From assembly GCA_021648625.1 (NCBI GenBank), contig JAKISK010000008.1:1-39214 (forward strand): 39,214 nt of DNA, written 5' to 3'. Of this stretch, positions 9,356 to 18,919 are shown one piece after another (positions within the stretch are counted from its first letter, which is position 1; each line of letters starts with the position of its first letter). Made by a program: the position numbers and the translations under genes. The notes beneath the pieces were generated by a model. It was not told where the DNA came from. It searched no databases and saw only the letters and a list, made by a program, of their open reading frames with translations. This DNA comes from Thiomicrorhabdus sp. (GTDB taxonomy: Bacteria > Pseudomonadota > Gammaproteobacteria > Thiomicrospirales > Thiomicrospiraceae).

Positions 9356-12016
9356 TTAAACGTGCAATGGAAAAGGTTTTTCGCTGTCAATTCCATATTT
9401 AGTAATCGCTTCAGCGACCACTTCAGGCTTAATACTGCCTGCATCTGCCAAGGCTTTAAGCGCTTCAACCACCACATAATAACGGTTGACTTCAAAGAAG
9501 CTACGCAACTTTTCTCGTGTGTCCGAACGACCAAACCCATCGGTTCCCAATACATAATATTCACCTGGAACGTATTGACGAATACGCTCTGGGAAATCAC
9601 GAATGTAATCGGTTGCGACAATAAACGGCCCTTTGGCACCCGAAAGTTTTTCGGTTACAAACGGTACTTTAGGCGTATCGGTTGGGTGTAAGGTATTCCA
9701 ACGAACGGCTTCAATGCCGTCTCGGCGCAATAGGTTAAAGCTGGGTACGCCCCAAATATCGGCGGCGACATTCCATTCACTTTCCAACATTTCTGCCGCG
9801 GCAATCACTTCACGGAAGATCGTTCCAGAGCCCATTAATTGAACTTTATTTTTATGCTTAGACGTTGTGGTCTTAAACGAATAAAGTCCTTTTAGAATAT
9901 CTTCTTCCGACCCTTCAGGCATCGCAGGGTGTGAATAGTTTTCATTCATCGCTGTAATGTAATAGAACACATCTTCTTTTTGATTGAACATGCGCTTAAT
10001 TCCGTCACGAATAATCACCGCCATTTCAAAGGCAAAGGTGGGATCGTAGCTTAAGCAGTTTGGAATGTGATCGTACTGAATAAGGTTATGGCCATCTTGA
10101 TGCTGTAACCCTTCTCCTTCCAACGTGGTGCGTCCTGCGGTGCCGCCAATTAGGAAACCACGCGCTCGGGAATCGCCTGCGGCCCACGCCAAATCTCCAA
10201 TACGTTGAAAACCAAACATGGAGTAATAGATGTAAAACGGAATCATGCTCACGCCATAATTAGCATAAGCGGTTGAAGCGGCGATCCAGTTTGCCATCGC
10301 ACCCGCTTCGTTAATGCCCTCTTCAAATACCTGACCGTGTGAGGACTCTTTGTACCACATCAATTGGTCGTTATCCATTGGCTCGTACAACTGACCCGCT
10401 GGGTCGTAAATACCCACTTGACGGAACAGCCCTTCCATACCAAAGGTACGCGCTTCATCTGGAATAATAGGCACCACGCGAGGGCCGAGTTTTTTATCAC
10501 GCAATAAAATAGAGATAATACGAACAAACGCCATGGTGGTGGACATTTCACGTTCGCCCGTTCCATCGGTAAGCATTTTAAAGGTTGAGAGATCGGGGAC
10601 TGGCAAAGGCTCAGAATTATCCACTCGCTCAGGCAGTGAGCCACCCAGCTCTTCACGACGCGCTTTCATGTACTTCATGGCTTCAGAATTTTCATCCGGC
10701 ACATAAAATGGCACTTGCTTTTCTAAGTCGTCATCGGAGAACGGAATCGCAAAACGGTCACGGAAATATTTCAGTCCGTCATTGTCCAGTTTTTTCTGTT
10801 GGTGTGCGTTATTGGCCGATTCACCATAAGGCCCCATGCCGTATCCTTTAACCGTTTTGGCTAAAATAACGGAGGGTTGCCCTTTTATCTCTTCGGCACG
10901 TTTGTACGCGTTATACACTTTACGTGGCGAGTGTCCGCCACGCGTGAGTTTAAAGATTTCATCATCGCTCATGTCGGCCACTAAGGCCGCTGTTTCTGGG
11001 TATTTTCCAAAAAAGTGCTCTCTGACAAACGCACCGTCTTTTGCTTTATAGCCTTGGTACTCTCCGTCCACGACTTCGCCCATTCTCTTAATCAGCTTGC
11101 CTGATGTATCTTTTTGAAACAATCGATCCCAGCCACCGCCCCAAATGACTTTGGTTACCGCCCAGCCAGCGCCTCTGAAAACACCTTCCAACTCTTGGAT
11201 AATACTGGCGTTACCACGAACGGGACCGTCTAAACGTTGTAAGTTACAGTTAATCACAAACACTAAGTTATCTAATTTTTCACGTTTGGCCAACTGCAAC
11301 GCACCACGTGATTCTGGCTCGTCCATCTCGCCATCGCCTAAAAACGCCCACACTTTACGACCGGATGTTTTGGCTAATCCACGCGCTTCCATGTACTTCA
11401 TAAAGCGTGCTTGGTAAATGGCCATCAAAGGCCCTAGCCCCATAGAGACGGTTGGAAACTGCCAATAATCGCTCATTAACCAAGGATGCGGATACGAAGA
11501 CAAGCCATTACCATCAACTTCTTGACGGTAATTTCTTAACTGCTCTTCGGTTAAACGCCCTTCCATAAACGAACGTGCATACATGCCCGGTGCGGTGTGA
11601 CCTTGAAAGAAAATCAGATCGGCACCCAGTTCATGTTTTGGCCCTTTAAAGAAGTGGTTCATCCCCACTTCATATAAGGTACAACTTGAGGCATAAGAGG
11701 CAATATGCCCGCCCACGCTGGTATTTTTATTGGCACCCGACACAATCGCCATCGCATTCCAACGCAAAATAGCACGAATCTTAGTCTCAAGATCTTCATT
11801 ACCAGGGTAATTAACCTGTTGCTCTTCCGAAATGGTGTTGATATACGGCGTGTTGGCCGAGTAAGGCATATCAATACCATGTACACGTGCTTTTTCAATT
11901 AGCGTGGCAATAAGATGTTGTGCCTTCTCGCTTCCTTCAAAGGAAACAACGGCTTCTAAAGCGTCAATCCACTCTTGTGTTTCTTGTGGATCTTGGTCGA
12001 TAAACTGTTCGCTCAT
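9356..12016 (-). CDS. aceE: Pyruvate dehydrogenase E1 component (homodimeric type)
   Basis: 886 aa; homodimeric E1 signatures (GHIASYASSCTLYEVGMNHFF, GDGEMDEPESRGALQLA). Confidence 0.97.
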   Translation of the reverse strand: MSEQFIDQDPQETQEWIDALEAVVSFEGSEKAQHLIATLIEKARVHGIDMPYSANTPYINTISEEQQVNYPGNEDLETKIRAILRWNAMAIVSGANKNTSVGGHIASYASSCTLYEVGMNHFFKGPKHELGADLIFFQGHTAPGMYARSFMEGRLTEEQLRNYRQEVDGNGLSSYPHPWLMSDYWQFPTVSMGLGPLMAIYQARFMKYMEARGLAKTSGRKVWAFLGDGEMDEPESRGALQLAKREKLDNLVFVINCNLQRLDGPVRGNASIIQELEGVFRGAGWAVTKVIWGGGWDRLFQKDTSGKLIKRMGEVVDGEYQGYKAKDGAFVREHFFGKYPETAALVADMSDDEIFKLTRGGHSPRKVYNAYKRAEEIKGQPSVILAKTVKGYGMGPYGESANNAHQQKKLDNDGLKYFRDRFAIPFSDDDLEKQVPFYVPDENSEAMKYMKARREELGGSLPERVDNSEPLPVPDLSTFKMLTDGTGEREMSTTMAFVRIISILLRDKKLGPRVVPIIPDEARTFGMEGLFRQVGIYDPAGQLYEPMDNDQLMWYKESSHGQVFEEGINEAGAMANWIAASTAYANYGVSMIPFYIYYSMFGFQRIGDLAWAAGDSRARGFLIGGTAGRTTLEGEGLQHQDGHNLIQYDHIPNCLSYDPTFAFEMAVIIRDGIKRMFNQKEDVFYYITAMNENYSHPAMPEGSEEDILKGLYSFKTTTSKHKNKVQLMGSGTIFREVIAAAEMLESEWNVAADIWGVPSFNLLRRDGIEAVRWNTLHPTDTPKVPFVTEKLSGAKGPFIVATDYIRDFPERIRQYVPGEYYVLGTDGFGRSDTREKLRSFFEVNRYYVVVEALKALADAGSIKPEVVAEAITKYGIDSEKPFPLHV

Positions 12017-12241
12017 TTAAAGAGTACCTCATGGTTTGGATCATTCTGTATTCTTTTTGAGGGCTAAACACTGCCATCAAAAAGACAAATAAAGTGGACG
12101 AATGATAACATTTTTTTATAAGAGATTCAGGTGAAAACCGTCCTCTGCAATACAGGGATAATTAGAAGAAAACAGTAAGCTATTGAAATTTTAGGAAAAC
12201 CAAGCGTTCACTGCAAAAAGTGGTACAAAATGGGATCTTTT

Positions 12242-12757
12242 TTATTTGAGCGTTTTATCACGGTCTAAATGCTCATGAAACCAAAATTTCTCAAGCGTCA
12301 CTTCCAGTTCTGTTAACGCCTGTTGGTAAACCGATTGCTTAAAATTAATGACTTCTTGCACTGGACGCCAGTAGTCCACCCACGCCCAATCTTCAAATTC
12401 CGGTTTTTCATGACAGTTTAAGTTAATGCAGTCATATTCACCTTCGAGTCCAAGCATAAACCAAATTTGTTTTTGCCCAAGGCATAACGGACGACTGTGA
12501 TGGCGAATCAAGTGTTTAGGTAGATCATAATAAATCCATTCCTCTGTTCGCCCTAACACGCGAACATCCGTAGGGTTTAATCCTACCTCCTCTTTTAACT
12601 CTCTAAAAAGTGCTTGTTGTGGTGTTTCATTTTCACGAATCCCCCCCTGAGGAAATTGCCACGCATCTTGATAAATACGTTTCCCCCAAAACAGTTTTCC
12701 CTCTTTATTGACAATAATAATGCCAACATTAAACCTATAACCATCTACATCGATCAT
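12242..12757 (-). CDS. rppH: RNA pyrophosphohydrolase, Nudix family
   Basis: MIDVDGYRFNVGIIIVN...WQFPQGGIRENETPQQALFRELKEEVGL Nudix box. Confidence 0.94.
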   Translation of the reverse strand: MIDVDGYRFNVGIIIVNKEGKLFWGKRIYQDAWQFPQGGIRENETPQQALFRELKEEVGLNPTDVRVLGRTEEWIYYDLPKHLIRHHSRPLCLGQKQIWFMLGLEGEYDCINLNCHEKPEFEDWAWVDYWRPVQEVINFKQSVYQQALTELEVTLEKFWFHEHLDRDKTLK

Positions 12758-12911
12758 AGTAACCTTAATTTATTTAATTTTTTATGAGTACATAGTGCCT
12801 AATAATGACGTAATTTTCAATCCTATAATTAAATAATTCTAAGAAAACCACCTTGTCGAGTCACGCCATTTGGTTTAGCATTAGGTCAATTCTTAAATGG
12901 ACTAACAATTT

Positions 12912-13565
12912 ATGGCGCTTGCAATTTTTGATTTAGACAACACACTCATCGCAAATGACAGTGATTTTTTATGGGGCGAATTCTTAGTGGCCAATGGCTA
13001 CGTTGATGCCGAGCAGTTTGCGCAAAAAAACACTCAATTTTATCAAGATTACCAACAAGGCTGCTTAGATATTACAGCCTATCAACGATTTGCATTGAAG
13101 CCTTTAAGCGAACAAAGCTTAGAGACACTTGAACAATGGCATCAACAATTCATGCAACAGTACATTGAGCCAATTTTATTGCCCAAGGCACACGATTTGG
13201 TTAAAAAACATAAAGAAAACGGCGATCGAGTCATCATCATTACCGCCACCAATACGTTTATTACTCGCCCAATTGGCTTGCGATACGGCATTACGGAGCT
13301 GCTAGGGACAGAAGGGGAAATTAAAAATGGACGGTACACTGGCGAAGTATCGGGTATTCCAACGTTTCAAGAAGGCAAGGTTACCCGCTTAAATGCTTGG
13401 TTAAAACAAGAAGGTGAAACACTGGAAGGCAGTTTTTTTTACTCCGACTCGCACAACGATTTACCCCTGTTAAAACGTGTTGATTACCCAGTGGTCGTTG
13501 ATGGCGATGAAACGCTGATTAAATTTGCAAAAGCACACCAGTGGCCAATAATGAGCTTAAGGTAG
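12912..13565 (+). CDS. HAD-superfamily hydrolase, subfamily IB (SerB-like)
   Basis: AIFDLDNTLIANDSD motif I; VIIITATNTFITRPI; FYSDSHNDLPLL motif IV. Confidence 0.88.
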   Translation: MALAIFDLDNTLIANDSDFLWGEFLVANGYVDAEQFAQKNTQFYQDYQQGCLDITAYQRFALKPLSEQSLETLEQWHQQFMQQYIEPILLPKAHDLVKKHKENGDRVIIITATNTFITRPIGLRYGITELLGTEGEIKNGRYTGEVSGIPTFQEGKVTRLNAWLKQEGETLEGSFFYSDSHNDLPLLKRVDYPVVVDGDETLIKFAKAHQWPIMSLR

Positions 13566-13580
13566 GTCATTTTCAAAACA

Positions 13581-13607
13581 GGGGGGGGAGAAAATTTAAT
13601 CCCCCCC
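13581..13607. repeat. Poly(G)8/poly(C)7 hairpin between convergent genes
   Basis: GGGGGGGGAGAAAATTTAATCCCCCCC. Confidence 0.8.
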
Positions 13608-13658
13608 ACATAATAAAATAAACGTTATTCTCTTTCTTTAAATTAGGGTTATAGCTTT

Positions 13659-15143
13659 TTAACCTTTTAAAACCAGTGGCAAAAAAATTGAACGGCCATC
13701 TCGAATCACTCGAACGGGAAGCGAACGATTTTTGGGCAGTGATTTCAGTAACTTTTTTAGGCCTTTACTGTGTTTAACGGCTTTAAACCCAATGGTAACA
13801 ATCACGTCCCCCTGCTGTAAACCTGCGCTTTCTGCGGGGTCACCAAAAACCTTTACAACGCCTACTCCGTATGGAATATTTAATGCGATCAAGGTTTCTT
13901 TGTCTAGCGCCTTGATCTCTGCGCCTAAAATATTACTTGAAGTTCCAGAGGATTTTTGACTGGCAATTACGTTGGAACTACCGCTATCTAAGGCGGCTAA
14001 GGTCACATTAAACTGTTTTAACTTACCTTGACGCAACACCTTAACCACAACCGTTTTATTCACAGGTGTAATACCCACAACAGGCGGAAGGTCGGTTGAT
14101 TTTTGAATGCTTTTACCGTCAAACTCTAAGATAATATCGCCCGCTTGAATGCCTGACTTTTCGGCGGGTGTCTCTGGGTAAGTTTGACCAACCAGCGCCC
14201 CTTTGGGAGAATCTAAACCAAATGATTCCGAAAGCTCGCTGGTTACCTCTTGTACCAATACGCCTAAATAGCCACGAACAAATTTGCCATTGGCTTTAAG
14301 TTGCTCTACAACGTTCATGGCGATGTCGATGGGGATCGAAAAAGACAATCCCATTGCGCCACCGCTGCTGCTGTAAATTTGTGAGTTAATGCCAACCACT
14401 TCACCCGCTAAGTTAAACAAAGGGCCGCCAGAGTTACCTGGATTAATGGAGACATCGGTTTGAATAAAAGGAACATAGGTGTCATTTGGCAAGGCACGTC
14501 CCAGTGCCGAAATAATACCATGGGTCACGGTGTAATCCAGCCCAAACGGTGCGCCAATCGCCAAGACCCACTGCCCCACTTTTAAATTTTTTCGTGAGCC
14601 AATTTTAGCCTCTGGTAAATCGGTGGTTTTAATTTTTAACAGTGCCACATCGGTTCGCTTGTCTGACCCAATCACCTCTGCTTTTAACTCTTTTCGGTTC
14701 CATAACGTCACTAAGACTTCATCAGCACCATCCACCACATGATGATTGGTTAAAATATAGCCCTCTTTACTGATAATAAACCCTGAACCGAGTGAGTGTG
14801 AACGCTTTTCCCCCTTATACGAATCTCGGTCGCCACGCCCTCTAAACCCATCAAGCTCTCCTTTCGGAATTCCAAAAAAGTAACGCAGCATCTCATCGGG
14901 CAAGCCTCTAAACTGTGGCGGAAGTTGATGTTGCACAGTGGCAGATTCTTTGGTCGTACTAATGTTAACAACTACTTGACGATTCTCTTCCACTAAGGTG
15001 ACAAAATTAGGCAACCCAAACGCTGCCGCAGATGGAACGGAGTTTGTCGCACTTTCTCCCCAGACGATAGCGGGTTGAATAATAAACAGTACACTAATTA
15101 AGTACGTGGAGAACAGTGATGTTTTTTTCATCGATTTTTTCAT
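13659..15143 (-). CDS. Periplasmic Do-family serine protease (DegQ/MucD type), two PDZ domains
   Basis: Trypsin-like triad context (LTNHHVVDGADEV, DVALLKI, GNSGGPLFN), two PDZ-like regions, signal peptide; RBS AAGGAA favours the ATG at 15143 over the ORF-track start at 15164. Confidence 0.93.
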   Translation of the reverse strand: MKKSMKKTSLFSTYLISVLFIIQPAIVWGESATNSVPSAAAFGLPNFVTLVEENRQVVVNISTTKESATVQHQLPPQFRGLPDEMLRYFFGIPKGELDGFRGRGDRDSYKGEKRSHSLGSGFIISKEGYILTNHHVVDGADEVLVTLWNRKELKAEVIGSDKRTDVALLKIKTTDLPEAKIGSRKNLKVGQWVLAIGAPFGLDYTVTHGIISALGRALPNDTYVPFIQTDVSINPGNSGGPLFNLAGEVVGINSQIYSSSGGAMGLSFSIPIDIAMNVVEQLKANGKFVRGYLGVLVQEVTSELSESFGLDSPKGALVGQTYPETPAEKSGIQAGDIILEFDGKSIQKSTDLPPVVGITPVNKTVVVKVLRQGKLKQFNVTLAALDSGSSNVIASQKSSGTSSNILGAEIKALDKETLIALNIPYGVGVVKVFGDPAESAGLQQGDVIVTIGFKAVKHSKGLKKLLKSLPKNRSLPVRVIRDGRSIFLPLVLKG

Positions 15144-15254
15144 GGTAAGTTCCTTTTTATTCAATACTCAAAATATAAGGGTTACACTCTTTTTTTTCAA
15201 CCCATTCGATCATAAAGGCATGGATTCAAAAAAAAACAACGAAAAACACGAGGC

Positions 15255-15282
15255 AAAAAAAAACGGTTAAGTTATTAACCGC
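15255..15282 (-). terminator. Rho-independent terminator downstream of the MCP gene
   Basis: Minus strand GCGGTTAATAACTTAACCG followed by a T-run. Confidence 0.8.
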
Positions 15283-15313
15283 TTAGAATTCATTGCATTT
15301 GTATAATGCGAAT

Positions 15314-16571
15314 TTAAAACAATTCAATCTCCCCCTCATCCATCGACTCTAAATTTACTCGTTTCATTCGAGACTCTTCAATTTCTTTGCGTTTTTGATG
15401 AATTTTTTGTCGGAATATTTCTACTCGTTGTTTATACTCGTTTTCATCAGACGTTGGATTTGCACGATTTTCTTCTAAAAACTCGTTAATTTCACTTGAA
15501 AACTGAGTTAAGTTGTCTAAATGACTCGCGACTTGATCAACCAATTGGCGTACGATATCTTCAAACTGTAATGCTCGCATTGCGTCAGACACGCTGCCTT
15601 CAATACCGGTAATTAAGCCAGAAAAACTGCCTAATTTATTGGAGATACCATCATTCATATCATCCAGGTCGGTTAACATTACATTCATTTTTGTTTGAGA
15701 GGCGTTGGCATGTTCCATGTCTTTTGAAGCGGTTTCACTCACGCTGTTTCGTACTTGATTGACCATCGACTTAGCCGCTTCGGCTTGCTTACGAATTTGC
15801 TCATTCAATACATTGGAGTTAATGGATAGTTTGCGAACTTCATCCGCAACCACGGCAAATCCACGACCCGCTTCACCCGCTCTTGCGGCTTCGATTGCGG
15901 CATTTAATGCAAGCAAGTTGGTTTGGTCTGCAATGCCTTTTACGTCTTCTAAAAGATGGAAAATGGATTCGATTTGCCCGACCATTTCATCAATTTTTTC
16001 AACCGTCTGATTACTACGTTGACTGGTTTCAATTAATAAATTAATGAGGTACTGCAAGACCTCTTTAATCTCTATCGAGAACTGTTTAATACTCATCTCG
16101 TCGCTCGGCCCACCCTCTCCTCCAAGGTTTTCTAACAAGGATAAGACCAGTTCATATTGAGAACGCGTTTGCTCATGTAAGCCAGAGAAACTTCCATTAA
16201 GTGTTTCAATGGATTCCCCAATAAGCTCTTTTATGTGGGTTAATTCATCTCGAACCACATCCACTTCATTTTCAACTACGGAATCCACATCGCTCATAAT
16301 CAATTGCAACGATTCGTCTGCAACCGTGACTCTTACAACCGCTTCATTAAGCTGAGAAGAGGGCACCGTTATTTGTGGTGAGGTAGCTTCCTCCATTGCC
16401 AACTTAACAGGAACATCAGAACGGTTGGCAACTTTTGCCACAAGTACCGCCCAAACAGCGGAGACCAATATGACCGCTATAAACCCTAGAAAAGGAAGGT
16501 TAAATAAGGTGACCCCTCCAGCGATTAGCGTTGCAAGCCAAGCTGGCCAATATGCAGTTAATATATATGGC
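15314..16571 (-). CDS. Methyl-accepting chemotaxis protein-like signalling protein
   Basis: [38 protein letters not shown] signalling hairpin; N-terminal hydrophobic region; RBS AAGGAA before ATG at 16571. Confidence 0.9.
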
Positions 16572-16714
16572 ATGTTTCGTTTCCTTAAGTGACATTGACG
16601 TTCTAACATAACCCCACGTTGCATCTCTGTCTGGGGAATTCGGAATGATTTAATTTTTCTAAAAAATCAATCTACGCCAAAGCAACACAGCAGATTTAAT
16701 GCCAAAAAAACACA

Positions 16715-17824
16715 CTACACCAGTTCTAAAATTTTCTCTGGAATTTTATTCAAGGACAGTACGTAATCGGCCGCACCCAACTTCACCGCTTCCCCTGGCA
16801 TTCCCCAAACCACACTTGAATTTTCGTCTTGCGCAATGGTTGCGGCTTTGGCTTCTTGCATCTCTTTCATTCCAACCGCGCCATCGGCTCCCATTCCTGT
16901 TAATAGAACACAAATGGCATTTGATCCTACATTTTTAGTTACGGAACGAAACATCACATCCACCGCGGGCTTATGTCGATTTACGGGTGGCCCATCATGC
17001 AAACGGCAAACATACCCACCCGCTTCTTTCGCCACCATTAAATGTTTATCTCCTGGTGCAATGTACACATTGCCCGATAAAATGGGCTGACCATCTTTGG
17101 CATGAAAGACCGTCATTTCAGAAACGGTGTTCATTCGCTTTGCAAACGGTAAACTAAATGAAGCGGGAATGTGTTGTGTAATGACAATTGCGGGGGTATT
17201 AGCAGGTAATCTCATTAAAACTTCTTTTATTGCCTCGGTTCCACCGGTTGAAGCACCCAATGCAACAATTTTATTTGATGCATTCACTCGCTTAGACGTT
17301 AAAGGAGTAACGGCTCCCACGCTTTGCTTACTGTTGCCTATTGAGCGAGCTTGAGCCACCGCTGGCGGGGCATTTAAATTTGCAACATAACGGTTGTACT
17401 GATGCTCCAATGTCGATTTTCTTACTCTAGAGGCGATTTTGACCTTGCCGCATATTTCTTGCGTATAAGCTTCAAAGGTATTTTCTAGATTAATTTTAGG
17501 CTTCGTCACAAAATCAACAGCGCCTAAGTCCATCGCTTCAAACGTAACATCTGCACCTTTTTCGGTTAAGGTCGACACCATCACAACGGGCATGGGATGT
17601 AATCGCATTAAGTTTCTTAAAAAAGTCACGCCATCCATCTTAGGCATTTCAACATCAAGGGTTAAAACATCTGGGCGAAGTGCTTTAATTTTTTCTCGTG
17701 CATCAAAAGGGTCAAACGCCGTGCCAATCACCTCTATCTCAGGATCTGAAGAAAGCATATCTTCTAACATTTGTCGGACTAAAGCAGAATCATCAACAAT
17801 AAGAACTTTAATGGGGTTTTTCAC
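16715..17824 (-). CDS. cheB: Chemotaxis protein-glutamate methylesterase
   Basis: Receiver (VLIVDDSALVRQML, LTLDVEMPKMDGVTFL) plus CheB catalytic domain (GASTGGTEAI, TQHIPASFSLPFAKRM, LTGMGADGAVG). Confidence 0.97.
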   Translation of the reverse strand: MKNPIKVLIVDDSALVRQMLEDMLSSDPEIEVIGTAFDPFDAREKIKALRPDVLTLDVEMPKMDGVTFLRNLMRLHPMPVVMVSTLTEKGADVTFEAMDLGAVDFVTKPKINLENTFEAYTQEICGKVKIASRVRKSTLEHQYNRYVANLNAPPAVAQARSIGNSKQSVGAVTPLTSKRVNASNKIVALGASTGGTEAIKEVLMRLPANTPAIVITQHIPASFSLPFAKRMNTVSEMTVFHAKDGQPILSGNVYIAPGDKHLMVAKEAGGYVCRLHDGPPVNRHKPAVDVMFRSVTKNVGSNAICVLLTGMGADGAVGMKEMQEAKAATIAQDENSSVVWGMPGEAVKLGAADYVLSLNKIPEKILELV

Positions 17825-17858
17825 ATTTTTTCCTTTTAGCTTAAATAGTGATATCGTT

Positions 17859-18686
17859 TTATTTTGTTTTTTTATAAATGGTTTGACCTAATAACTCAAA
17901 ACGATCACATACTTTATAAAGCGACTCTGAATGGCCGACAAAAAGATGCCCGCCCATCGGCAGACTGTCTGCATAACGGTTAAACAGTTTACTTTGCGTT
18001 GGTTTATCAAAATAGATCACCACGTTACGACAAAAAACAGCATCAAACTTTTCTTTAAAAGGCCAGCTATCCATTAAGTTTAACTGCCCAAACTCAATTA
18101 TTTTTTGTAGCTCATCCTTCGTTTTAACAAACCCCGTTTTAGCCCCCTCTCCCTTCTTAAACCAGCGAGTTTTACGCGCCTCAGAAACGCCTTTTAAGCG
18201 ATCTATTTTATAAACACCCGAAAGCCCTGTGTTAACCACATTCGAATCCAAATCGGTTGCAATCACTTTTGCATCCCAGCCCGCGGGTACACACTCTTTT
18301 AGTACAATGGCAATCGAATAGGGTTCCTCCCCTGTCGAACAGCCCGCAGACCAAATACGGATTTTTTTGGTCGCTGCATTTTGTTTAATTAGCTCAGGAA
18401 TTACGGTATCTGCCAAGTATTCAAAATGATGATTCTCTCTAAAAAAGAAGGTTAAGTTGGTCGTAATGGAGTTAATCAGGTGGATAAATTCCGACTCACC
18501 TTGTTGCTCAACGTAATCAAGATACGCATTGAAGCTTTTTTGCCCTAAAAAACGAATGCGTTTTGCTAAGCGGTTATACACCAAATTATTTTTAGAATCA
18601 TTTAAGTCAATTCCTGCAAAGTCGTAAGCAATTTTTTGAACACGTTTAAAATCTTTATCTGTAAATTCAAACTCTCTTTCGCTCAT
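17859..18686 (-). CDS. cheR: Chemotaxis protein methyltransferase
   Basis: IRIWSAGCSTGEEPYSIAI SAM-binding motif, FDAVFCRNVVIYFD; start MSEREFEF at 18686. Confidence 0.95.
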   Translation of the reverse strand: MSEREFEFTDKDFKRVQKIAYDFAGIDLNDSKNNLVYNRLAKRIRFLGQKSFNAYLDYVEQQGESEFIHLINSITTNLTFFFRENHHFEYLADTVIPELIKQNAATKKIRIWSAGCSTGEEPYSIAIVLKECVPAGWDAKVIATDLDSNVVNTGLSGVYKIDRLKGVSEARKTRWFKKGEGAKTGFVKTKDELQKIIEFGQLNLMDSWPFKEKFDAVFCRNVVIYFDKPTQSKLFNRYADSLPMGGHLFVGHSESLYKVCDRFELLGQTIYKKTK

Positions 18687-18729
18687 CGTTTTCCTCTCAC
18701 TTTTTTTAAAGAAGCACGTCGCTAATCTG

Positions 18730-18901
18730 TCATAATGAGATCTTGCACGAAAAGGGCGCGAGAGGAAAAAGTGATAAAATTTGACTGATTGAGGCGAAAA
18801 TCGCAGGGAATAGCGAGCTATTCGCAAGGTTTTTAACGAAAATCAGGCATATTTTAGCCTTTTTCATCCGTGCATCCTTTCGTGCAAAGGTCTCATCATG
18901 A
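18730..18901. mobile_element. Palindromic fold-back (MITE-like) element, ~172 bp
   Basis: TCATAATGAGATCTTGCACGAAAAGGG ... CCTTTCGTGCAAAGGTCTCATCATGA; arms align over the whole length to central GAATAGCGAGCTATTC; no exact target-site duplication seen. Confidence 0.75.
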
Positions 18902-18919
18902 GAAACAATATAATCGTAA

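Noticed and set aside
16572-16624. N-terminal extension of the MCP-like protein
   Set aside because: A good AAGGAA ribosome-binding site precedes the internal ATG at 16571; the extension has no family support.
18687-18827. N-terminal extension of CheR in the ORF track (MRIARYSLRFSPQ...)
   Set aside because: Encoded within the fold-back element; the CheR family start fits MSEREFEF at 18686.
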